DNA from: Paracoccaceae bacterium | GTDB taxonomy: Bacteria; Pseudomonadota; Alphaproteobacteria; Rhodobacterales; Rhodobacteraceae | NCBI GenBank assembly: GCA_007123625.1 | Contig: SKKS01000319.1 | Span: 1-5,031, forward strand | DNA length: 5,031 bases | Direction of reading: 5' to 3' | Shown: one piece after another, positions 1-5,031 of the stretch | How positions within the stretch are numbered: the stretch's first letter is position 1 | Layout: each line of letters starts with the position of its first letter | The notes under the pieces: generated by a model | Databases searched by the model: none | Told to the model about the DNA's origin: nothing | The model's input: only the letters and a program-made list of their open reading frames with translations | Made by a program: the position numbers and the translations under genes

Positions 1-1
1 C

Positions 2-739
2 ACGCGCGATGCTCAGGCGCGGCTGAAGGTGCAGATGGTGTTTCAGGACCCCATGTCGTCGCTGAACCCCCGCCACAGGATCGACCGGATCATCACCGAA
101 GCGCCGCGCTTTCATGGCCAGATCAGGGCGCGCGACGCGGACGACTTCGCCGCCGACCTGCTGGACAAGGTCGGCCTTGATCCCGCCTTCCGGGGACGCT
201 ACCCGCACCAGTTTTCGGGCGGTCAGCGCCAGCGCATCGCCATTGCCCGCGCCCTTGCGGTGAAGCCCGACATCATCGTGGCCGATGAATCCGTCAGCGC
301 CCTGGACGTTTCGGTGCAGGCGCAGGTGCTGAACCTGTTCATGGACCTGCGGGCCGAACTGGGGCTGGCGTACTTGTTCATCAGCCATGATCTGGGCGTG
401 GTCGAACATATCGCCGACCGGGTGGTGATCATGTATCTGGGCCGCGTGGTTGAATCCGCCCCGACCGAAGCGCTGTTCGCCGAGCCCCTGCACCCCTATT
501 CCCAGGCACTGCTGGCCGAGGTCCCGCGCCTGACGCGCGGCAAGCGCCGGTTCCAGCCGATCAAGGGCGAAATTCCGTCCCCGCTCAACCCCCCTTCGGG
601 ATGCCATTTCCACCCCCGCTGCCCGCTTGCGGACGGGGAATGCCGCGCCACGCGCCCTGCCCTGCGGCAGATCGCGCCGGGGCGCACCGTTGCCTGCCAC
701 AAGGTGGCCGGCCCTCAACAGGGAGAGACCACACCATGA
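2..739 (+). CDS. Oligopeptide/dipeptide ABC transporter ATP-binding protein (5'-truncated by window edge)
   Basis: This is the cytoplasmic ATPase subunit of a DppF/OppF-type importer, which hydrolyses ATP to drive solute uptake through two permeases. The frame is open from base 2, and 245 residues are visible. Family members are about 320-330 residues, so roughly 80, including Walker A, are missing. Visible in order (numbering from base 2): Q-loop VFQDP (Gln15), ABC signature FSGGQ (71-75) followed by RQRIAIARAL, Walker B IIVADE with catalytic Glu96, D-loop SALD (99-102), and switch His129 in LFISHD. The Pro that often follows the Walker B Glu is Ser here. The C-terminal oligopeptide-transporter extension starts near HPYSQALL (164-171) and carries four cysteines at 201, 207, 214 and 232 in a CX5CX6CX17C pattern. 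The stop overlaps the next gene's start (ATGA), which indicates one operon. The call is secure; the substrate (dipeptide, oligopeptide, other) is not determined. Confidence 0.95.
   Translation, partial: TRDAQARLKVQMVFQDPMSSLNPRHRIDRIITEAPRFHGQIRARDADDFAADLLDKVGLDPAFRGRYPHQFSGGQRQRIAIARALAVKPDIIVADESVSALDVSVQAQVLNLFMDLRAELGLAYLFISHDLGVVEHIADRVVIMYLGRVVESAPTEALFAEPLHPYSQALLAEVPRLTRGKRRFQPIKGEIPSPLNPPSGCHFHPRCPLADGECRATRPALRQIAPGRTVACHKVAGPQQGETTP
720..727 (+). promoter_or_regulatory. Ribosome binding site of the solute-binding protein gene
   Basis: AGGGAGAG lies 8 bases before the ATG at 736, inside the last codons of the ATPase gene. It fixes the start at 736 rather than at in-frame upstream codons such as the ATG at 601, which would put the signal peptide deep inside the protein. 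Confidence 0.75.
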
Positions 740-2289
740 CCAGAGTATCCCGTTTCCTTGGCGCCACCGCCGTTGTCGCGCTGATGGCCGGCACCGCCGG
801 GGCGCAAGACATCACCGCCGGGCTGGCCGCCGCGCCATCGTCGATGGACCCCCATTTCGCCACCACCGGGCAGAACCAGCAGCTGGCGGCGGTGCTTTAT
901 GACCGGTTGATCCACATTGCCCCCGACGGCAGCTTCGCCCCCGGCCTTGCAACGGAATGGAGCGTCTCGGATGACCGCCTGACCTGGACCTTCACCCTGC
1001 GCGAAGGCGTGACCTTCCATGACGGCAGCCCCTTCACCGCCGCCGATGTGGTTTTCACCTTCGACCGCATCCCCGAGGTGCCCAACAGCCCCGCGCCCTT
1101 CACCCAGCGCCTGGCGGCCATTGAGAGCGCCGAAGCCGTGGGCGACCACACGCTGGTCATCACCACCAGCGCCCCCGCGCCGGGACTGCCGACGGACCTT
1201 TCGACCATCTACATCGTGTCGCAGAACGTGGGCGATGCCGAAAGTGCCGATTTCGACCGCAGCACGGCGGCGCTGGGTACCGGCCCGTTCCGGCAGGTCA
1301 GCTACAGCCCGGGTGAACGGCTGGTGCTGGAGCGCAACCCCGACTACTGGGGCGACGCGCCGGACTTCGAGCAGATCACCATCCGCTTTCTGGAAAACTC
1401 GGCCAGCCGCGTGGCGTCGTTGCAGGCGGGCGAGGTCGATTTCATCGATGCAGTCCCGCCCAACGACCTGGACCGGCTGCGCGAGATGGATCAGATCACC
1501 GTGGTTGCCGAACCTTCGGCACGCATGGTCTATATGGGCGTCGACCAGCTGGAGGACACCACCGCACAGATCGACGCCAGCGTGGGCAACCCGTTCCGCG
1601 ACCCGCGCGTGCGCGAGGCGCTCAGCCTAGCCATCAACCGTGACGCCATCGTGGACCGTATCCAGTTCGGGTCGGGGGCGCCCGCAAACCAGTTCGCGCC
1701 CGCCGGTATCTTCGGGCACAATCCCGATATCCCGTCCATCCCCTATGACCCGGACCGCGCGCAGGCCCTTCTGGAAGAAGCGGGCTATGGCGACGGCTGG
1801 GCGATGACCATCCACGGCCCGGCCGGGCGCTACATCAACGATACCGATGTGTTGCTGGCCGTGGGGCAGATGTGGTCGCAGATCGGGCTGGATATCGAGG
1901 TCGAGAACGTCCCGGCCAATGTCTATTTCGGGCGCGCCACCGACCGCGAGTTCTCGGCGTTCATGGTCGCCTTCGGCATCACTACCGGCGAAAGCTCGCT
2001 GGCGCTGCGCAACGTGCTGGGCACGTTCGACCCGGATCGCGGTTGGGGATCGAACAACCGCTTCCGCTACTCCAGCGAAGCCTTCGACGCGGCCCTGGCC
2101 GAAGCGTTCGACGCGTTCGAGGACGACGCCCGCGAAGCCGCCTTGCAGGAGGCTGCGCGTATCGCCGCCGAGGAGTTCGCGCTGATCCCGATCCACTGGG
2201 AAGGCAACAACTGGGCCGTGCGCGGAGACCTGACCTTCACGCCCAGCCCGGACGGTCGCTCGCTGGTCACCAACCTCGGCCAGCGGTGA
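736..2289 (+). CDS. Periplasmic solute-binding protein of a peptide-type ABC transporter (SBP family 5)
   Basis: This 517-residue extracytoplasmic protein would capture the solute and deliver it to the ABC permeases. Residues 1-23 form a Sec signal peptide: basic start (MTRVSR), hydrophobic core (FLGATAVVALMAG) and an AGA|QD cleavage site. There is no Cys at the cleavage site, so it is probably a free periplasmic protein and not a lipoprotein. The family-5 (DppA/OppA-like) signature is clear: AVLYDRLI near 52-59, DGSFAPGLATEWS (64-76), WTFTLREGVTFHDG (84-97) and FTAADVVFTFDR (100-111). Further family landmarks are LGTGPF (180-185), NPDYWG (201-206), FRDPRVREALSLAINRD (287-303) and the C-terminal IPIHWEGNNWAVR (484-496). 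Length is normal for the family. The start at 736 is supported by the ribosome binding site, the signal peptide and the 4-bp overlap with the ATPase gene. Related proteins bind peptides, nickel, glutathione, opines or sugars, so the ligand is open; the adjacent hydrolase hints at an amide- or ester-containing compound. Confidence 0.95.
   Translation: MTRVSRFLGATAVVALMAGTAGAQDITAGLAAAPSSMDPHFATTGQNQQLAAVLYDRLIHIAPDGSFAPGLATEWSVSDDRLTWTFTLREGVTFHDGSPFTAADVVFTFDRIPEVPNSPAPFTQRLAAIESAEAVGDHTLVITTSAPAPGLPTDLSTIYIVSQNVGDAESADFDRSTAALGTGPFRQVSYSPGERLVLERNPDYWGDAPDFEQITIRFLENSASRVASLQAGEVDFIDAVPPNDLDRLREMDQITVVAEPSARMVYMGVDQLEDTTAQIDASVGNPFRDPRVREALSLAINRDAIVDRIQFGSGAPANQFAPAGIFGHNPDIPSIPYDPDRAQALLEEAGYGDGWAMTIHGPAGRYINDTDVLLAVGQMWSQIGLDIEVENVPANVYFGRATDREFSAFMVAFGITTGESSLALRNVLGTFDPDRGWGSNNRFRYSSEAFDAALAEAFDAFEDDAREAALQEAARIAAEEFALIPIHWEGNNWAVRGDLTFTPSPDGRSLVTNLGQR
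2285..2289 (+). promoter_or_regulatory. Ribosome binding site of the hydrolase gene, overlapping the upstream stop codon
   Basis: GGTGA matches part of the anti-Shine-Dalgarno complement (GGAGGTGA) and ends 5 bases before the ATG at 2295. It contains the TGA stop of the binding-protein gene, so translation of the two genes is probably coupled. It also favours ATG 2295 over the in-frame GTG at 2286. Confidence 0.5.
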
Positions 2290-2294
2290 CCGGC

Positions 2295-4139
2295 ATGTCC
2301 GTTGCCAGCCGCCAACCCGATGCACACGCGCTGCGCGATTTGATGGTGCCGATGCGCGACGGCGTGCGGCTGGCGACGGATGTGTTCCTGCCCGAAGGCG
2401 CGGGTCAGGGCCCATGGCCCGCGCTTCTTGAACGCACGCCCTATGACAAGCGCGCGCCGCGCGCCAACGAATACACCGCCACCCATCCACAAGTGTTCGG
2501 CCGCGAGGAACTGGCGCGGTTCTTCACCGATGCGGGCTTCGTGGTGGTGTTTCAGGATTGTCGCGGGCGCTACGGGTCCGAAGGGCGCTTCACCAAGTAC
2601 CGCGGTGAGGCCGAGGATGGGTTCGACACTATTGCCTGGATTGCTGCGCAGGACTGGTGCGACGGGCAGGTGGGGACAATGGGGCTGTCGTATTCCGCCC
2701 ATACCCAGATGGCGGCGGCCTGCCTGAACCCACCTGCGCTCGCTGCAATGATCTGCGATTGCGGCGGGTTTTCCAACGCCTATCAGGGTGGCATCCGCTT
2801 CGGCGGTGCGCTGGAACTCAAGCAGGTCACTTGGGCCTTTCGCCATGCGCTGCGCTCGCGCGCGGCGGCCGCCGACCCGGTAGCGAAAGCAGCTCTGGAA
2901 GCGACCGATATCCGCGACTGGATGACCCGCATGCCCTGGAAACGGGGCCATTCGCCCCTTGCGCCGATCCCGGATTACGAAGGGTTCCTGTTCGACCAAT
3001 GGGAACGCGGCGTTTTCGATGATTACTGGAAAATCCCCGCGCTTTATGCGGCGGGCTGGCATGACACCATGCGACCCCTGCCCAGTGTGCATATCTCGGG
3101 ATGGTACGACCCCTATGCGGTCACCGCGGTCGAGAATTTCACCGGACTGCGCCGCGCGGGCCATGACACGCGCCTGATCCTGGGTCCCTGGACCCACGGC
3201 AACCGCTCGGCCACGCATGCGGGCGAAGTCGATTTCGGACCCGAGGCCACCTTCGACGCGGCGCTGGGACAGGATTTCGTGCGCTACCGGATCGACACCT
3301 TCCGCCGCCACCTGCAAGGCGCGGACCTCCCCCCCGAGCCGCGCGTGCGCTTTTTCGTCATGGGCGGCGGCGACGGGCGGCAGGGCGAGGACGGACGGAT
3401 GCGCCACGGCGGGCGCTGGCACGTCGCGGAAAGCTGGCCGCCCGACGCGGCGGAACCGACCGCGCTGTACCTCCATCCTTCTGGGGCGCTGGACCAGGCG
3501 CAACCGACGCAGGGCGCGGCGCTGTCTTACGTGTTCGACCCTGAAAACCCGGTGCCGACCATCGGCGGGCCGATCACCTCGGGGGCGCCTCTGATGGTGG
3601 GCGGCGCGTTCGACCAGCGCGAAACGGCCCAGACCTTTGGCGCCCGTGCGCCGGGCATGCCGCTGGCCAGCCGTGCCGATGTGCTGGTGTTCCAGACCGC
3701 ACCGCTGGCGCGCCCCGTCACGCTGGCGGGCGAAGTCGCCGTGACGCTCTTTGTCAGTTCGGACCGCCACACAACCGATTTCACCGCCAAGCTGGTCGAT
3801 GTCTGCCCTCCGAACCCGGATTACCCGCACGGGTTCGCCATGAACCTGTGCGACGGGATCCTGCGCGCGTGCTATCGCAACGGCTTCGACCGGGTGGACC
3901 CACTGCCGCAGGGCGGGACGGTGCGGCTTGTCATCCGGCTTTATCCGACCGCGAACCGGTTCGAAATCGGTCACCGGATACGGTTGGAAATCGCGTCCTC
4001 GAACTTCCCGCGGTTCGACGTAAACCCCAACGCCGAGGCCGGCAACGACCTGAGCCTGACACGCCTGCCCGCGCACAACAGCATCCACACCGGCCCGCAA
4101 GCGCCGTCGCGGCTGGAGGTCTGGACCCTGCGCGATTGA
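2295..4139 (+). CDS. CocE/NonD family serine hydrolase (peptidase S15-type alpha/beta hydrolase)
   Basis: This 614-residue protein is predicted to hydrolyse ester, amide or acyl-peptide bonds. The family includes cocaine esterase, alpha-amino acid ester hydrolases, glutaryl-7-ACA acylase and X-Pro dipeptidyl peptidases. The N-terminal alpha/beta hydrolase fold opens with VPMRDGVRLATDVFLP (18-33). RTPY places Tyr50 where CocE has its oxyanion-hole Tyr. The triad is readable as Ser132 (GLSYSA), Asp272 (GWYDPY) and His301 (GPWTHGN). A helical cap insertion lies between Ser and Asp (about 160-250), and the C-terminal jelly-roll domain runs from about 330 to 610 and includes FPRFDVNPNA (571-580). 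The usual GxSYxG elbow ends in Ala here instead of Gly. No signal peptide is visible, so it is likely cytoplasmic. It starts 5 bp after the binding-protein stop and is followed by a hairpin, so it is the last gene of the transporter operon and probably acts on the imported compound. An in-frame GTG at 2286 is a less likely start. The fold and triad are secure; the substrate is unknown. Confidence 0.93.
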   Translation: MSVASRQPDAHALRDLMVPMRDGVRLATDVFLPEGAGQGPWPALLERTPYDKRAPRANEYTATHPQVFGREELARFFTDAGFVVVFQDCRGRYGSEGRFTKYRGEAEDGFDTIAWIAAQDWCDGQVGTMGLSYSAHTQMAAACLNPPALAAMICDCGGFSNAYQGGIRFGGALELKQVTWAFRHALRSRAAAADPVAKAALEATDIRDWMTRMPWKRGHSPLAPIPDYEGFLFDQWERGVFDDYWKIPALYAAGWHDTMRPLPSVHISGWYDPYAVTAVENFTGLRRAGHDTRLILGPWTHGNRSATHAGEVDFGPEATFDAALGQDFVRYRIDTFRRHLQGADLPPEPRVRFFVMGGGDGRQGEDGRMRHGGRWHVAESWPPDAAEPTALYLHPSGALDQAQPTQGAALSYVFDPENPVPTIGGPITSGAPLMVGGAFDQRETAQTFGARAPGMPLASRADVLVFQTAPLARPVTLAGEVAVTLFVSSDRHTTDFTAKLVDVCPPNPDYPHGFAMNLCDGILRACYRNGFDRVDPLPQGGTVRLVIRLYPTANRFEIGHRIRLEIASSNFPRFDVNPNAEAGNDLSLTRLPAHNSIHTGPQAPSRLEVWTLRD

Positions 4140-4154
4140 TGCGCCACGTGCAAG

Positions 4155-4174
4155 GAGCGCTTTAGGAAGCGCTC
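4155..4174 (+). terminator. Hairpin after the transporter-hydrolase operon, probable terminator
   Basis: GAGCGCTT and AAGCGCTC form a perfect 8-bp stem around a TAGG loop, 15 bases after the hydrolase stop. A short T run (TTTT at 4184-4187, more T after it) lies about 9 bases past the stem instead of directly against it, so this is an imperfect intrinsic terminator; it may also act as an RNA 3'-end stabiliser. A 20-bp palindrome could in principle be an operator, but its place just after a stop codon favours termination. Confidence 0.5.
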
Positions 4175-4217
4175 GCGCCCGCCTTTTCGCTTATTCCCAA
4201 AGCCACCGGCGTTCACA

Positions 4218-4246
4218 TTGAAAGCCCTGACACAACTTCGTATCAT
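4218..4246 (+). promoter_or_regulatory. Sigma70-type promoter for the CheB-CheR gene
   Basis: TTGAAA (4218-4223) and TATCAT (4241-4246) are separated by exactly 17 bases. Each box matches the housekeeping consensus at five of six positions. Transcription would start near 4252-4254, leaving a leader of about 20 bases that still contains the ribosome binding site. The site sits in the most AT-rich part of the only intergenic gap in the window. This is inferred from consensus matching only. Confidence 0.55.
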
Positions 4247-4263
4247 CGTGCGAAACCATGTCG

Positions 4264-4268
4264 CAGGA
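4264..4268 (+). promoter_or_regulatory. Ribosome binding site deciding the CheB-CheR start
   Basis: CAGGA lies 5 bases before the ATG at 4274. The in-frame ATG at 4268 overlaps this motif and would have no usable spacing, so 4274 is the better start, two codons further in. Confidence 0.5.
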
Positions 4269-4273
4269 TGACC

Positions 4274-5031
4274 ATGCGAGACAGCGCGCCTTCGGAAAAT
4301 TCGGACCTGCGCCCGGCGGAAGGCGTGGTCGCGCTGGGGGCGTCGGCGGGCGGGCTGGAAGCGCTGGATCGCTATTTTTCGACCATTGCATCCGATCTGT
4401 CGGCCGCTTTCGTGGTCATCCAGCATCTGGCGCCAACGCACAAGACGATGATGGACAGCCTTCTTGCGCGGCACACGAAAATGCCGGTCAAGGTCGCTGC
4501 CGAAGGCGATTGCCTGCATGCGGGGCATGTCTATGTCATTCCGGCGGGCGTGACGATGACGCTTCTGGATCGCAAGCTGCACCTGGACCCCCGCCCGCAA
4601 GCCGGTGTGACCCATTCGATCAACGACTTCTTCGGCTCGCTGGGCCAGGCGGCGTGCGACCGGATCGTGGCGGTGATCCTGTCAGGCACCGGGTCCGATG
4701 GTGCGGGCGCGCTGCAAGGTGTCGTCGACGCAGGCGGCTGGGTACTGGTCCAGCAACCCGAAAGCGCCGCCTTCGACGGCATGCCCCTGAACGCGCTGGC
4801 GACCGGGCTGGCGCATGAAACCGGCACCCCCGAGGAACTGGCGCGTTTCACCGAAGGGGTAATCCGCGAGAACCGCGAACCGCAACTGGTCAAGATCGAC
4901 AACGCAGCGCAGATCCCCATCGAGGATGCTCTGCAACATATCGGCGAGCATATCGAGATCGATCTGTCTAACTACAAGCCACACACGCTTGTGCGACGGC
5001 TGGAGCGGCGGATGCTGGCGACCGGCCAGCA
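4274..5031 (+). CDS. CheB-CheR fusion protein, N-terminal part (3'-truncated by window edge)
   Basis: 252 complete codons are visible and the frame is open at the right edge. The first domain (about 16-195) is a CheB-type protein-glutamate methylesterase, which removes methyl groups from chemoreceptor glutamates. Its triad is readable: Ser24 in GASAGG, His51 in VIQHLAP, and Asp142 in LSGTGSDGA. FDGMPLNALATG follows in the usual place near the domain end. After a linker, residues from about 225 (DALQHIGEHIEIDLSNYKPHTLVRRLERRM) match the helical N-terminal domain of CheR methyltransferases; the SAM-binding domain would lie beyond the edge. No CheY-like receiver domain precedes CheB, unlike classical CheB. 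This layout is typical of large CheB-CheR proteins that often continue into PAS and histidine kinase domains, but whether this one does cannot be seen. It has its own promoter and is separated from the upstream operon by a hairpin. In these fusions the role may be signalling other than flagellar chemotaxis. ATG 4268 is the alternative start. Confidence 0.92.
   Translation, partial: MRDSAPSENSDLRPAEGVVALGASAGGLEALDRYFSTIASDLSAAFVVIQHLAPTHKTMMDSLLARHTKMPVKVAAEGDCLHAGHVYVIPAGVTMTLLDRKLHLDPRPQAGVTHSINDFFGSLGQAACDRIVAVILSGTGSDGAGALQGVVDAGGWVLVQQPESAAFDGMPLNALATGLAHETGTPEELARFTEGVIRENREPQLVKIDNAAQIPIEDALQHIGEHIEIDLSNYKPHTLVRRLERRMLATGQ

Noticed and set aside
601..735. 45-residue N-terminal extension of the binding protein from an ATG at 601
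   Set aside because: It overlaps the ATPase gene and would bury the signal peptide; ATG 736 has the ribosome binding site and the signal peptide directly after it.
1872..2294. 141-residue upstream extension of the hydrolase frame, making a 755-residue protein
   Set aside because: The extension overlaps the binding-protein gene out of frame and is Arg/Gly-rich without family similarity; the hydrolase domain begins right after 2295, where a ribosome binding site is placed.
3054..3110. Two similar motifs in the hydrolase, GWHD (254-257) and GWYD (269-272), as a possible duplicated catalytic Asp site
   Set aside because: Only the second, GWYDPY, fits the family position for the acid residue; the first sits in a loop that is aromatic/acidic in relatives, and the surrounding DNA does not repeat.
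2067..4100. 677-residue open frame on the minus strand opposite the hydrolase
   Set aside because: It lies opposite the convincing hydrolase gene, has a low-complexity Arg/Ala/His-rich translation with no recognisable motif, and is explained by scarce stop codons in GC-rich DNA.
4140..4273. Possible small gene or RNA gene in the intergenic gap
   Set aside because: No frame with a ribosome binding site and no structure beyond the single hairpin; the space is accounted for by the hairpin, the promoter and the leader.
4258..4818. 186-residue plus-strand frame starting at ATG 4258
   Set aside because: It lies in another frame of the CheB-CheR gene, has no ribosome binding site, and its translation is Arg/Gly-rich with no motif.

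Overview
The window is GC-rich and gene-dense, and every recognisable gene is on the + strand. High G/C at third codon positions and a few-bp or ATGA-type gene overlaps fit an alphaproteobacterium. A Rhodobacteraceae-like host is my best guess from protein style and codon use, but no marker gene proves it.

Layout: (1) Positions 2-739 hold the C-terminal three quarters of an oligopeptide/dipeptide-type ABC transporter ATPase; its start and Walker A lie off the left edge. (2) Positions 736-2289 encode a complete family-5 periplasmic solute-binding protein with a Sec signal peptide. It overlaps the ATPase by 4 bp (ATGA). (3) Positions 2295-4139 encode a complete CocE/NonD (S15-type) serine hydrolase with no signal peptide. 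It begins 5 bp after the binding-protein stop. (4) Positions 4140-4273 are an intergenic boundary with a perfect 8-bp-stem hairpin and a strong sigma70-like promoter. (5) From 4274 to the right edge lies the beginning of a CheB-CheR fusion protein: a complete CheB methylesterase domain and the first part of a CheR N-terminal domain.

Genes 1-3 look like the end of one import-and-hydrolyse operon. The binding protein would capture a peptide-like or amide/ester-bearing solute in the periplasm. Permeases, presumably encoded upstream, and the ATPase would bring it in, and the cytoplasmic hydrolase would cleave it. The substrate cannot be read from the sequence. The CheB-CheR gene appears to be a separate transcription unit with a signalling role.

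I see no RNA genes, insertion sequences, CRISPR array or phage genes. No clearly new system is visible. The points most worth a second look are the hydrolase-transporter coupling, the altered nucleophile elbow of the hydrolase, the receiver-less CheB-CheR fusion and its well-defined promoter.
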